Assembly (NCBI GenBank): GCA_027422505.1
Contig: JAPQWV010000028.1
Span: forward strand, 4,368,001-4,432,000
Source of the DNA: Craterostigma plantagineum
Taxonomy: Eukaryota; Streptophyta; Magnoliopsida; Lamiales; Linderniaceae
Direction: 5' to 3'
DNA: 64,000 bases
Under the pieces are notes generated by a model that saw only the letters and a program-made list of their open reading frames with translations, did not search any database and had not been told where the DNA came from. The translations under genes and the position numbers were made by a program. The stretch's first letter is position 1, and the number at the start of each line of letters is the position of its first letter. This document shows positions 32,442 through 45,674 of the stretch, in pieces.

Positions 32442-33953
32442 GAAAGGTGACTAGATATGCTAGCCCTTAGTATCTCCTTGACTTATCCTTTAGGATCTCC
32501 TCGATTTTGTTCCTTGATTCTATTAATATTTTTCCTTGTTCTATCTTTCTTATCTATTAAGATCTTTTCCATTCAGGGGGAGATTATTTTTAGACCTTCT
32601 TCGAGATTTATGTTAAAATCTATTTTCAGCCAACAATTCCTTATTATTTTTGAACTCTGATAACTAGTCCTTATTTCCTTCCTTAATCTCCGCGAGATAT
32701 CCTCTGATCTTCATTTAATTCCATCTAATGGGCAGTTTCCTTATCCAGTCGGGATCTATGAAATTCAAACTTTGAATCTTTCCTTATCTGCCTCACGTCT
32801 AATCGATATCACATCTCACCAAAATCCTTTTCATTCTTATCCAAGAAGTTTTTGGCCTTTCTAACCATCCAATCTCTTCTTTATTCAATTCATTCAACCC
32901 CAAGTCTTTCACTTCATTATTTCGCTCCCCAATCCTTCGATCTCAATTGTGATGAAAACCAAAGGCGCCGGATCTGTCTCCGACAAGAAGCGAAAGGCTG
33001 CTCTGATCAAATCCCAAATCTCTCCGAAAGCTACTCGTTCGAAATCAGAAAGAAAACGGATCAAGAGAGCGACGACGAGCAGGGAACCATAGCTGATTTG
33101 AGACAGAGTATCAAAGGCATCAAGGATGATAACAGGAAGAAGTTTGATGAGATCTCACGGCACTTTAAAAGGGTTAAAAAGTTTATGAAGGAGATCTCCA
33201 CGGCTCTGAAGAATCATTGAATCCTCATCTGCCTCATCTGATAGTGATTCCAGCCCTTAGAACTTCGATCCCCAGTGATCTCCTAGCTCTCGTATGCCTA
33301 GTTCCCGTCTGCGCTTAGTACTAAGTTATTTAATTTTGCTGGTTTTTGGGTTGGTAGGTTGTGGTAAGTTGCACGTTTTTGGTAAGTTAGCGGTGTTTTG
33401 GATCCCTCCCTTTTTGATGCTGAAGGGGGAGAATTTTGGACAATTAATGTCGTGTTTTGGGTATTTTGGTTTGGTGTCGGGTGGTTCACTTTTTTGGCCT
33501 TAGTTATCTTGGAATGCGATTAATACTATCGGCTTGCTTTTATATGCTTATGTCTTAATCCCTCGGTGCTTGAGTTTGTGATTTGTTAAGGATTAAGGAA
33601 TTCCGCACATAGGCAGGGGGAGCAAACTGATATGGTGTGATAATTTGCGACGTTCCATGGTAACTTGAGACATTCCATATGATATGATCGGTAAACTTGA
33701 GACATTCCGTGGTAACTTGAGATGTTCCATATGATATAACCTGGTAATTGCTAAATCATTGTAACTGTGCTTTACATAGGTTTATTAGCAATTAGACAGG
33801 GGGAGCATGCTATGAAACTTGATAAATTTATTTGCTCTGATCATATGTCACATGCTTTGATACTTAAACATGCTACGTGCGTAAAATGGCTTCATCTCGA
33901 GTGTACTCATAAGATAGGCATTAATTACTTGTCATTATCAAAAAGGGGGAGAT
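32442..33953 (+). other. 3' non-coding region with polypurine-like boxes (copy 2)
   Basis: Same five GGGGGAG boxes as copy 1, the last adjoining LTR2 at 33954. An extra C near 32899 fuses the upstream frame to the coiled-coil-like stretch, giving a 122-codon ORF (32852-33220) not present in copy 1. The basic MKTKGAG frame starts at 32952. Confidence 0.8.
32852..33220 (+). CDS. ORF in the env-like position with a charged helical C-terminus (copy 2), doubtful
   Basis: 122 codons. Residues 1-35 are weakly hydrophobic (MAFLTIQSLLYSIHST), residues 35-75 are Arg/Lys/Asp/Glu-rich, and residues 80-122 form an amphipathic segment (DLRQSIKGIKDDNRKKFDEI, then FKRVKKFMKEISTALKNH) that looks able to form a coiled coil. 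The C-terminal half is also present in copy 1 and in the truncated region at 75-300, but in frames lacking an upstream start. Coiled coils are known in Sirevirus gag and env-like proteins. Whether this ORF is real is unclear, because its openness depends on a single C. Confidence 0.3.
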   Translation: MAFLTIQSLLYSIHSTPSLSLHYFAPQSFDLNCDENQRRRICLRQEAKGCSDQIPNLSESYSFEIRKKTDQESDDEQGTIADLRQSIKGIKDDNRKKFDEISRHFKRVKKFMKEISTALKNH

Positions 33954-35486
33954 TGTAGACCTTTTTGGTCCAAATGTTTATGAGAGTTTTTATTATTCCA
34001 AGTAATTATGTATTATGGGGGGTACAATTTAGAAAACTCGATATGCATGTTATATGATGTTTAAGTATGTGAAAATGTTCGATTAAACACTTAAACGTGA
34101 TTGAAGTGTTAGGAAAATCGAATTTGAGTGATCTTGTGCTTAACTGGAATATTTATGTGATCACCTGGTTATGAACGTTTTCGTATGAATGAAATCTCAT
34201 TGCGTGCTGTATATGGAAAATATATGAACTGTCTGCGAGAATAAGTTATTTTAGGAAAGACAATGTGATCACCCGGATAGAAATGACTATGCTATATATG
34301 GAAAAGATATTCTGATTGAATGCATACATGTGATTGATTTATTTTAGGAAAGAATATCAATGATATATATCCGTTTGAGTGATATTTTGTTTGACTCTTG
34401 AATCAGTGAATCATTGATCTGTATTTCCTTATGCGAATTGGAATTAATATATTTTGGAAAGTGATTCATTGATTGGGCTTATATATGGTAATGGGTCTAT
34501 ATATGGAATATGCTGACTGACGGATGGAATTAAACTGGAATGAAAATAAATTTGTGGTATTTATGGTAAGTGATCATGTTTGACCGTTGAGCTTATTTGG
34601 TTTATTCTTGGCATGATTCTTTGAGTTAATGCACGTGATTATTGAGCTTTCTCTTGCATATTCTGTGCTTAACTTTCCTTGTGAAGTGAAGAAGCTATTG
34701 GTGGTCTATATAGAAGAAAACACTTCACGTTGATGGGGACACAACGAACACACAAGCTGTCGAATTCCTTAGAGTGATTGAGCGTTAATTTGCGATTCAT
34801 TCGTAGTTTGTGTTGAGTTTTCATTTGCGAATTCTGTACCTTTGAGCAATCTTTAGCAACACCGTACCCTAAACCCTTGTCGTCGGACGTGTTGTGTCCG
34901 CGGACGCGTAGAACGCACAAAGGAGCACGGTTGGAGTCTTTCGCACGTGGAGGGACGAATTTGGTGGATTCAGTGGCCCTTCAGTAGCAAGTAGCATCCT
35001 GTCGGGGAATTGGTTTCATGGGTTAACGACGTGGATCGAAACTTGGCGTGTGACAGCCTAGGTGGAGGTCTAGTTTCCAAAGTGCTACGGTTGTGTACGG
35101 GTCAATCATTTTGTAACTATAACCGGTAATACCTAGTGATTGATTGGAACTCTTGGGGAGATCACACCCCAAGGACAGGATTAAACCCCAGTCGGGGATA
35201 TAACCTGTATAAAAATCGCGTCTCACTTTATTTTCTGCTATTTACTTTTCTGTGAGACAAACCCGGGACGCGTTCAAATAACTAGGTGATATCGTTGAAA
35301 CGACTTCTGAAAATAACGTGATATTTTTGAAACAGGGTTAGGGAGATTACTTTGATACTCGTACTGCTTTCTGGGAAATAACATACTCTGCAAATATCTT
35401 CTTAAAGAAAAGTATTTTTCAAAGAAGAACAAGCCAAAATTTTTATAGCCTAATTCACCCCCCTCTTAGGCATATTTTACACTTCA
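33954..35486 (+). mobile_element. Sirevirus-like LTR2 (copy 2)
   Basis: 1533 bp, same length as in copy 1, termini TGTAGACC and ACACTTCA. TATA box 35208-35214 with the same hairpin upstream. Differs from copy 1 LTR2 by very few bases. Confidence 0.92.
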
Positions 35487-37675
35487 ACGAGCATCAGCCC
35501 AAAGCATGAGGGCATCAACCCAACCACGCTAACAAGGATATAAGGGCATCAACCCAACCATGAGGGCATCAACCCAACCATGGCAATCCACCGACGCATC
35601 AACGTCGTTCGTATACTAGCGACGCATCAACATCGCCGACGGTGCATCAACGTCGTCCCGGTGACCTAGAAGCCGCCCCTCACTTTACTTATAACTCAAT
35701 ACCAATTCCCCACCTCGGCAATCAGCGTTCGCTTTTAGCGACATAAATCATGCACACTCGACTCACGTGAATCCCCCGAGTGTTTCGTGCATGCTCGTGA
35801 AATGCATAACGCATTAATGCCATTTGCTTACCATAATCATGAAATCACGTCATACAATTTCACATAAGCACGTAGGCACTAAGTCACATAATCACACAAG
35901 TTAGGCACATACAAACATGTTATGTGTCGTAGGTGAATGTCCACTTATCTGTCGTCCTTAAGCTAATCGCTAACCGTTCTGGTGAATTTCCAAATATTTT
36001 GTTCCTTACACATAAAAAAGGGTATAAAGTTAGTGTATATACCACATTAATTGGCTGTATGAATTTTCTTTCCAAAATTTTTTCAAAAATCGTTATGGCT
36101 TATACCGAAATTGACCCCGAAAAATACTGGTAGGCTATTTATGATCGGGCGTTGAAAGAGCCTATGCTCATTGAAATCAGAATATTTTTCTCATTAAATG
36201 ATGTAAAAATATTATTTTTTTTATAACCTAAAACGTTTTTATCTAAGGGGTTCAATTCGCGAAGTGCACTCATGAATCCGCAAAACTCTAAGACTCGTGA
36301 ACTTATTTGGATTCAAAATTCGTGAAGCTTGGGTGATTCGTGAACTAGTTCAAACCCTTATAATTCGTGAACAATCCTAAGTCCACTTCGCGAACCCTAG
36401 CTAAATCGTGAACCTCACGGACTTCGCGAACTCTAACCTAATTCGCGAAGCTCATCTCTCCACCCATATCGCGAAGTCCCATGGATTCGCCAAGTCTCAC
36501 TCAGCTCTTTCACTTCGCAAAGTCACACACATTACACTTCCTAGAATTCGCTACCTTGTATCAATTCGTGAAATAGGATTCATGAAGTTTGTGTGGTTCG
36601 TGAACTATCCTACTTCGCAAACGACTCTACTTATAATTTGCAAAGTGTCCCATACTCACAATTCGCGAACCCTAGTTCTCTCATTCGCCAACCTTACTTC
36701 GCGAAGTGCCTCTCCTACTCATAGTTCGCGAATGCATGGATTCGCCAAGTCCATCTAATTCACGAAGTGCATTACTCAACCTATAGTTCGCGAACTATCT
36801 TACTTCGCGATCTAACCTACTCAAAGTTTCACGGAATTCGCAAACCATTCTTGGTTCGCGAATTCTTTATATGATCCACGATTCGCAGATTGTTGAACTC
36901 GTGAAACCCTTGTTTCACGAATCCATGCACGTGAAGACAATTGAGTTCGCGGACCTTATGCTTACTTTGGCTCGCGATCTAGAGTTCGTGAAGTTCATAC
37001 TTCACGACCCCAACCATACTAAAACAATTCCCAATTCGCGAAACTCTATGTTTAGAGATCAAAAAGTTAGTTTTTCTCAAGAACACTTTAAAGATAGAAT
37101 GAGGTTCAAAAACCCTAAAATCAAACTTAGTAAAAAACGAGTTTTAAACAGATTTTGAGTATGCTAATTATCCTAATCATACTAGATTCGAACTAATAAC
37201 CAAGATTACAAGCTAACAAACGTAAATCGCATAATAAAATTCCATACCTTCTTCAAACTCAAGTTTGAATTCTCTTCCTTCTCTCTAGCTCGAGTTTTGA
37301 GTGAGAAAATATCTTAGATTTTAATTATAAAAGTGAAGGTTTTTAGATAAACATAAAATTTTCTATGGCATGGTTGATGGGACTTGGTTAACGTGAATGT
37401 TCCCTTTTTTTAAGGAACTTTGTTTCCCAAGCTTGACTTAAATTTTGGGACTAAAATTGAAGTCTAGCCCAAATCATAACCATAGTCCAAATGGCTTATC
37501 CTTACTAATATTGTTATCTCAATCTTCTTTATTCTATGTTTCGAAAATTCCAAACAAGTTAGGTGTCATAAGGCACATAATTAAATGCACAAATTCATAT
37601 AATCACTTAAGCACGAAATTCATAAACCACATAGGCATAAATCGTGCACGTAAATTTATTGGCTAATAGGCTCAC
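35487..37675 (-). mobile_element. Ty3/gypsy LTR fragment(s), minus orientation (copy 2)
   Basis: Counterpart of 12913-15100. CATCAA hairpins at 35510-35655. The TTCGCGAA array spans 36256-37042, with the octamer equivalent to 13939 mutated to TTCGCAAA. No genes. Confidence 0.5.
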
Positions 37676-38684
37676 GGGACTCGCGTTCTACATTAGTGAT
37701 TACTATATGTTAGTGATTGATTTAAGCTTCGTGACGTAGGTTTTGATGCTCAAAGTGTTCGTGGTCTATGTTTGCAAGTAAATAAAAGTTTTCGGTGCTA
37801 AATGTATGTAATGTTTTCGGCAAGGTTTATTTGGATTTTCAGCATTTTAGTGAAGCTTTCGGATCTAAACTTTTCGGCATACATTTAATAAAGTTCTCGG
37901 TATAGTACAAAGAAGTTTTCAGCACTACTTTAAGTTTTCGATAAAGTCATGAAGTTTTCGGCATTTTTATTAAGTTTTCGACATGATTAAATTTTCGGCA
38001 ATTCATACTTTTCGACATATTAGGGTTTTCGTATTTCAGGGTTTCTGAGTTTCTCGGGTGGATTTTGATAATTAGGGTTCGGGAAAATTTTTAGACTGAC
38101 ATGACTTAACAAATATACTTATAAGATAATATTTTCGTGCTCAGAGGTTCGAAGCGTAGAGAAATTACCAGATTACGTGACTAATTTTATCAGGAGGACA
38201 TGTAGGTGAATCATTCATCTACAACGCGTAAACACCTACCTGATTTATGTGCTCTTATGTGATTCAGTGCATTACGTGATTTACATGTTTTACAGATATT
38301 TCATATATCATCATATTATATGCATGGCACGTGCATATCATATCAGGTTGGGATATACTTTACCGTGTTGAGACCGTAATAATTTGACGTATCGATGAGC
38401 GGGGTAGTTCGAGATTATTGTTATTTTATGACTCGTTGAGGAGTCGAGGTTAGTACTCATATGACACCTGACGGCAGACAGGCGTGATCGATCTATCTAC
38501 TCGGGCGTGAACGTCACGAAGTGCAAAACCGTCGTGATTATATTTTCAGCGGAGGGAGCGACCTGACAGCGCAGTTGCGGGATCGTCAAAACGCTGTCGG
38601 CGTAGGCTACCGCTTACGGAAGAGCGACCTAGCAGGGCAGTTGCGTGATCGTCAAAATGCTGTTAGTGTAAGCTTCCGTTAGAC
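37676..38684 (+). mobile_element. Ty3/gypsy LTR fragment, plus orientation, left of the SINE (copy 2)
   Basis: Counterpart of 15101-16106, with the TTTTCGG word region (about 37795-38045) and the 66-bp two-unit repeat. The SINE sits at the end of the second unit. Confidence 0.6.
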
Positions 38685-38896
38685 GCCAATGAGCCCTCAG
38701 TCCTACTGGCTGAGGGGGAGGTGCTTAGGGTCATGTTGGGAGAGGTCCTGGGTTCGAATCTCATCCCTGTGACATTTCCCTAAGCCTGCCCACATGGGCC
38801 CAGACATGTGCGATTGACCTGGTCGACCTGTTTAGCAGGTAGTGGGTCGGCCCCGGGGTTTACCATCGGCTTTACCCGGTTACCAAAAAAAAAAAA
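38685..38896 (+). mobile_element. tRNA-derived SINE with target-site duplication
   Basis: A 212-bp insertion absent from copy 1. It has RNA polymerase III-like promoter boxes: A box TGGCTGAGGGG (38707-38717) and B box GGTTCGAATCT (38751-38761), spaced as in tRNA genes, and ends in a run of A. The 15-bp duplication AAGCTTCCGTTAGAC is perfect on both sides (38670-38684 and 38897-38911); the single-copy empty site is 16092-16106. It carries no ORF and would depend on a LINE reverse transcriptase. L1-type LINEs are present in this window, but whether one mobilised it is unknown. Confidence 0.92.
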
Positions 38897-38911
38897 AAGC
38901 TTCCGTTAGAC

Positions 38912-39383
38912 TATTGGTGTACTATGGGTGCGCGAGGTGTCGAGTCTGACCTAGGGCCCTGTGTTGTGTGATTTGAGATAGGATTGTGGGAAGAGAAAGA
39001 GCGTATGTTGCATGTGAGACATTGGGACTGGGGCTGAGTGTACACGTGCATTCATGTTTTTTTATTCACCTACTGGGCAAATCGCTCAGTGTTTACGTGT
39101 TGTAGGTACTGAGTCTGACGCTGATATGCGTCAAGACTGAGGTGGCTGGTGGCGGTGCTCCACGGACTTTTGAGGGCGGGGCGGTACATGGATGGAGACC
39201 TGTGGAGCGACAATGGGGTTTCTGTTCTTTTGACATTTTGGGGCTACAGCCTTTGTATAGACTTAACTCTGTAGAAAATCTTTTGTTGTAATATATTGTA
39301 AAAAAAATTGTTAGACGGGCCTTCCACGGCTTACGTTGCGGAAATCTGCCACTAACCTTACTTAGAAAATGAGGGTTATTACA
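38912..39383 (+). mobile_element. Ty3/gypsy LTR fragment, plus orientation, right of the SINE (copy 2)
   Basis: Counterpart of 16107-16578. Ends GGGTTATTACA and joins the copia RNase H fragment. Confidence 0.6.
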
Positions 39384-39623
39384 CTTACTGTGGTACCAGT
39401 TGCGGACAGACCGTGTACACTTTGGTGCGATAATAGCGGTGCAGTTGCGCAAGCAAAAGAACCACGTTCTTATAGCAAGTCCAAACATATTGAGAGAAAA
39501 TATCACATACTAAGTGAGTTCGTTGAAAACGTGGCGGACCCACTCATGAAGCCCTTGTCCCAGGCAGTTATGGAACAACATCTGGACGAGATGGGGCTAC
39601 AATACGATTGTGACTGGCATTAG
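39384..39623 (+). pseudogene. 3' end of RNase H of the second copia family (copy 2)
   Basis: Same reading as 16579-16818 (LWCDNSGAVAQAKEPRS, KHIERKYHI), with the same small internal deletion and TAG end. The following LTR starts at 39660. Confidence 0.82.
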
Positions 39624-39659
39624 GTGCAGCACATGGCATTCGAGTGCAAGTGGGGAGGC

Positions 39660-42656
39660 TGTTAGGGAGTGTGCCCTCGGAATGCCATACGAGGACTAGG
39701 AATAGTATAAGGCGCACGATGATGTATAGGTCGCTAGACAGTTTTATTGTACATACTGTCAAAATAAAGTAGTGAATATTATTTACATTATAATAAAGGC
39801 ATTATTATTTATTTATCGAATTAATGTCTGCTTGGCATCCGGCGGTGCGATGAATAAATGACACCCAAATGTTTGAGTTGGACGTCTGATTCTCATGGGG
39901 ACGAGAGAGGAGACTAGGTGGGTGACTAGATATCCGAATATGACTTATCCATTGGCGACTACATAGTATCGGTAGTGTCACCGATTACCTGAGAGGTTGT
40001 GGGTCATGATGGAGATATCGGTGATTGGAGAGATCGCGTATTCAGATATTCGGCCGTATTCGTCTCAATCACATGGCTAGGATGTTGTCGATGATTGAAC
40101 TAATGACTATAGCAGCCTCTGACTGATAGGGTCATTGACGGATTTGCGTTCGCGATTTCGGTTTGTCGCTAGTTGGCTAGGCCAGCAAGTGTTCGGAAAT
40201 GGGACACAGGCCAACGGCGAAACACAACTTAATTTACGGAGGTGATTGCCGGGCTTTGACTGCTATCGGGACTCACTGCCTATATTCATATAGGTTAACG
40301 TCCTATGACGTAATCGTAGAACGACGATTGTAAAGCCTTCGGCCGAAGCTTGGAAAACTCGCTCGTATTAGATACGGAGTGGAGTTTAATTAATCGGTTA
40401 GGTCTCGATTATATATAATATAGAGTTAGGTTAGTGAGTTGACATTTACATGGCTCTCACCTAACCGGAACGCAAGTGAAAGGCATAAGAGTTATTAAAA
40501 TGTATACAATATGGTCGGTTCGCCCGAATTTCGATTAGATCAAAATTCGTTCTCAACTGGGATTTGTCTGGTACCACGGGATAGGCTAGGCGAATACTGG
40601 GACTCGTGGATTCCACCCATGCCAGTTGAGACCGACCTAGAGAGTCGCGCTTAAAAATGGTAATGGCCTCAAACAAAAACGGTGGGCTTTTCTTTAGAAC
40701 CTAACAAATGGGATTCGTTGAGGTAGTGGCATAGTTGATATGAGGTGTCGACGATTTAATTAAATTCCGGTGACGGTCACGGGAATAATTAGGACTTAAG
40801 ATTGTCGTAAGTGCTTAATTAATTAACTAAATGAGGCTCGATTGTAATTAAAATAATTAGATTGGATTTAATTATTTTATTATTTAAAATTGAGGGACTA
40901 AGTTAAGAATTTAGAAACCTCATGGGCCAGAATGGAATAAATTTAAAATGTGCATGTTGACTTGGTCTTGTACATGTGTACAATTTCTAGCATGCCACAT
41001 TAGTTGATGTGCCATCGGGAGTAGTCTCGGAGGTTCGATCAAGGACATACCGATGTGACAATCTAGCCCGGAGCCCCCGGGAACCAGACGAGGTGCTGCG
41101 ACGTCCATCCGAGGTGTACGTACACTGACAGTATGTTTCGAACCTACTGATTTGATTTTACGAAAAATACCAAATGACATTGGAATCATTCTAAAGACCC
41201 CTCGTTGCGATTGCTGGGAAGTCTAGAATCAATCTAGAAAATTTGGTATCGATCGGAAATCGTTTCGGTTATCAAACTGACGAAAGACGGCAGACGACCG
41301 CTTTACTCGAATTGATAATTTCTAACCACTGATTCGATTTTGCCAAAAATACCAAAAGATATTAGAATGATTCGAAAGACCCTCGTTGCGAACGTTGGGA
41401 AGTGTAGAATTATTTTTGAAATTTGGTATCGATCAAAAATCGTTTCGGTCGCCAAACAGTCAAAATCTGCGACTGCCGCTTTGTTCGAACTAGTTTGGAA
41501 TTAAATTATAAATTCGAATAAATTTGATTAAATTCGAATTTAGGAAATTCGAATTAATCATGGTTACCCGAGGCTTAGGGCGGTACTTGGGCCTCGGGAG
41601 AAGCCGAAGGGCGTTCGGTCGAATTTAGATATTAAAAATAAAATTCGCCACCCTACGCCGCTCGGTTCAAATCGCGTTTCCTCTATCGCCACGTTGCGCT
41701 GTTCAGGGGCCGGCATTGATAAATAGGGCCCACCCCAACAGTTGTACAGAGATACGGCTCATTAATGGTTCGACCGAAGGCCTCAAAAACCGATGTGGCG
41801 AATGAAAGGTCAACATAGTTTGGAGACTATCGTTGCTCGTGAGATCGGTCGAGCACCCGGCGTCAAAATTCTGTGTTGCATGTTTATGTGGGACATTTAT
41901 GCGGGCTTAGGTTCGAACTGGGTTATTTGTTTAAGGGCCATTTGCTGCCCCCCGGTATGTACATGGATTACGAGATGTTCGGGAAATAATTCCCCCCGTG
42001 TTGTATTTAGTTATATTTTATCGCTTTATTAGATAAGTTAGATAAAATGACAGCCGTTCGACGCAAGGCGAGATTGGAGGGTTCGACGACCATCGTGACG
42101 ATGAGTCAACATTTGAAGGTCGAAGACCACTGTCGTTTTACGACCCATGTAATAGGACCGTTTAGTAATAACCCGCATATTTGTCCATTTAAATTTTCCT
42201 AGGGTTAGAAATTTAATTAATGCGTTTATGTGCTCGTGCTTAATTTCCCATTTGCTATGAGATTACAAAAATATCTCCGAAAGGAATTCTAAGTAAGTAA
42301 AGGGATTAGATGCCCTGTCTTCTATCAAGCTCGGATTTAGTTGTTACGAAACCTAAATGCAAGGTTTGGTTTCGGGTATGCCGGTGCCTTACATTTGCTT
42401 TACTTCAGCTCGCTCGTGTGCGTTAGCGCCGCTTTCCAAGACCACAATGTGCGCTAAAACGTATGGTTCAAGTGTGTCGCTTTGAGAAAAGTTGATAGGT
42501 CGCAGTTAGACAGTCATACCGCCTTGTTTCGAGATTACCGGTGGGGGTCCCTGACTGAGACAAAGATAGTTGAGACATTCGACAAGGTCGGATTCGTGCG
42601 AAGCACGACTTCGTGGTCCGCTGCAAACCAATAAAATGACAGAGGTTGAGGTTTGC
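39660..42656 (+). mobile_element. LTR of the second copia family (copy 2), 3' limit uncertain
   Basis: Starts TGTTAGGGAGTG at 39660. The 193-bp direct repeat units begin near 41141 and 41334. Near-identical to copy 1; no genes. Confidence 0.6.
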
Positions 42657-42850
42657 ATCCGCCCACGGGGACATCAACTCCACTATCGAAGTTATCAAGA
42701 AACTTCCGAAACATCCAATGGGAGAAAATGGAGTTTATGAAAAGATAGTGGGAGTCAAATGGAAAAGAAGTCCTTATTCGCGTTTGATGATCTATACAAT
42801 CGATTTAATAGGCCTTTTATTTTCTGCAGCATTTTCTCTCAGTGTAAGTT

Positions 42851-43446
42851 ATGTCTACCGCTTTAAACATACTGCCTCAAGGAGAATAGGTTGATTGGGT
42901 CAAACTATTCAGACTGGCTTCGCAACCTGAGGATTTTCCTCCAGATTGAGAACCTGGTTTATATCCTTGACTCTGAGTTACCGCCGGCCCCAGGGGCGCG
43001 GGCAACCGAGCAGGCTCGTGCCGCTTATGACAAGCGACTGCACGACGAGCAGCTCGTAAAGGCTCATGTCTTCGGATCAATGAGTAACACGCTGCAGCGT
43101 AGCCTTGAAGGTATCGCTGATGCTCGAGCGATGATTCAGCATCTGAAAGAGATTTTCGGTGAGACGTCAAGGACAGCTCGCTATGCGGCTTCATCGCAGC
43201 TCTTCCGATCGAGGGTGAGAACGTAGGTGAACATGTTATGAATATGATCACCACGATTGAGAGGTTGGAGACTCTCAATTTCCGATTTGATCAGGAATTA
43301 CAAAACGATCTCATCTTGCAGTCTATCCCTCCGCCCTTCAACGCGTTCATTGTGAACTATCATCTGAACGGCATGACGCTGACCCTTCCTGATCTGATGA
43401 AGTCGGCCCGCGAAAACCCAAAGTCGGCCTGGCGCTATCTCACGAC
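42851..43446 (+). pseudogene. Gag fragment of the second copia family (copy 2)
   Basis: Same as 20045-20640: ATG 42851, TAG after LPQGE, frameshifted gag core with NLRIFLQIENLVY and QLFRSR, then the second frame with TTIERLETLNF. The knuckle is again missing. Confidence 0.82.
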
Positions 43447-44431
43447 CCGCGAAATGCTTCAGCCGCGCGAACCCGAAACTGTGGCCCGCGAAACCTGTTT
43501 TACTCACACATCGAAAACTTTTGGGCCCGCGACAAAGTTTCACGAACCGAAAACCCAATCGGCCGACTTTTCTATTTACTTTAAATTATCTCCCTCAATT
43601 CGTGAACTATAAAGCAGTGGTAGAGCATATAACTCGAATTGATTATTCGAATTACTTCATGGGTAATTCGAATTCTCTAGGTTAATTCGAACTGTTTACT
43701 CGATGGTTAACTCGAATGGTTAATTTGAATGGTCTCACTTATAAAATTGCTAGAGGCGAATCTGAACTATCATTCACAACACACACGATTCCAGATTCAC
43801 GTAAACACGTAAGCAAATTATAGAACTCATATCTTGAGTTCGAATTCACGTCATAACACATTAAGAACATCATAAAAATTCCAAAAATCGTAAAAATAAA
43901 CTATTTGGAGCTCGGATGACATTTCATCCGGATTCTATACATATTTAGAATGTTGATCTTCTCCTTCATTTTCTTCTAGCTTTGTTGTCACCTTCTTCCT
44001 TATTTCTTCTCTTTCCTTTTTGCTTTCTATTTTCGTTTTCTACTTGTAGATGATATTAGTTGTTTTCATATAGGGTTACAGGGTAATGGCAAGCCTCAAC
44101 GTGTTTTACCCTCTCCATTAAGAAATCCCATGCTTATTCTAGGTTAGTTGGGCCTGTATTTATTTCCTTGGGCCTTTCTTAATTCATTTGGGCCGTTTCC
44201 TTTACTAATTAATTCCCTCCAAGTTGGGCCTTGCTTATTTATTTGGGTTTGAATATTATTTGGTCTATTTTGTTGCTTGGGCTTTCTAATCATTTCGGGC
44301 CATAATATTATATTTAACTCTCGGACCCAATTATTATTTTCGGTTTCATCCGAATTTTTTTGTTCGGAAATCAACTTCACTAATTTCGAACATTACAAAA
44401 ATAATCCCCTATTAATTTTACGGGTATTACA
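43403..44431 (-). mobile_element. Ty3/gypsy LTR fragment, minus orientation (copy 2)
   Basis: Counterpart of 20597-21625. The LTR start (minus strand TGTAATACCCG) is at 44431. Followed by the 142-bp spacer to 44573. Confidence 0.65.
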
Positions 44432-45674
44432 CCAGATTTCAGTACAGGTTTCGACATCGACTGAAATATATCATCTAAGCTAAGAATCTAATACGTTATA
44501 ACCAATGAACAGAAAGGTAAAGACTACGTATAAAAATGATCAGGCATAATGAAACATGCATATCGCGCATGAGTGTAACGACCGACTTCCTAGATACGTA
44601 TTTTGGCGGATTTTCGCAGCGTAAGCAGCGGAAAGCCCATTTAATTAAAACTTTTAAAACATAATAATACAAATACGTTAAATGTCTAAATCCATAGGTC
44701 CAAAACCAAACACATTTCTATTCATTGGGCCGAAGCTCAAGAAGTCCTAGCCCAAATTTAAAAACACGAAACATAAACTCGTTTCACAGGTCGCGTCCCA
44801 TGTACTGCGCCGCCCTCAAAAGTCCGTGGAGTCACCGCCATCAGCCGCTTAGTCGTGACGTTTCTCAACGTCCGACTCGTTCGTACCTACACACGTAAAC
44901 CCTGAGCTTTTGCCCAGTAGATGAAAATATGCAAGAATGCAAATGTTCTCACTCGACTCCCATCCCGACACATCTCACAAAATGCACGCTCGACTCTTTT
45001 CTCATATCTCATCTCAACTCATCTCATCACATCACATCAGGGCCCGAGGCTTAGGTACTAAAGGCAACACGCGCGCGCAGGGGTCCGTAGCTCGGGAGGC
45101 CCCACTCCCCCCAAGGGTCAGTAGCTCGGGGGCCCACTTCCCACATCTCAATCATATAGTGCGCCTTAGTCCTAACCTCAACTCATACCATTCGACAACC
45201 ATCACTCGGTCATAAACTACCCCACTCATCAACACTATACAATGTCACCGTGACTACGCACGATTCTCTCCCCTCATAACACGTGTATGCAAATGTCATG
45301 CAAGTAAAATGCAATACATAAAAATGCAAATCTTCATATCATGTATCGGCCCGAGGTATCAGCTTGGCCGGATCCGAAAACTATCGTACGCTAAATAATC
45401 GGGCCCAAAGCCCGCGTTCCGAATTACTCGGCGCGAAACCTTACTTATCGATTTCTCCCCGAAATTTCACTAAGAGTTCCCAAAATTTAATCCTTTTCAC
45501 TTTATTTAACACCCTAATTTCAAAATTGGTCCCTAATTTAATATATTTTAAAATTCTATTGTCCAACTTTCAAAATATCACTTAAATTTCTAATTTAAAA
45601 ATATCTTTCTAAATTTTTGCATTTAAAACCCCAAAATTTCATAGTTTACTTTTAAGGATCTGAAAATTTTCCTA

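Larger units (their letters stand above)
22253..45058. repeat. Tandem block, copy 2 (22.8 kb, carries an extra SINE)
   Basis: This is the second complete copy of the block, starting at the junction after the shared word AGGTAC. Its first 315 bp (22253-22567) have no counterpart inside the window because copy 1 is cut by the left edge. It ends at 45058, where the minus-strand gypsy LTR continues into unique sequence. It differs from copy 1 by the SINE at 38685-38896 and by several 1-2 base indels, some of which leave reading frames more open than in copy 1. A false duplication from haplotype assembly is the main alternative. Confidence 0.93.

Noticed and set aside
38685..38896. A tRNA gene
   Set aside because: Boxes A and B are present, but there is no cloverleaf acceptor pairing that I can see, and the unit has a long non-tRNA body, an A tail and a target duplication: it is a SINE.
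1..45058. A satellite array of 22-kb units
   Set aside because: Only two copies are visible, and unique DNA follows at 45059. Nothing shows a third unit.
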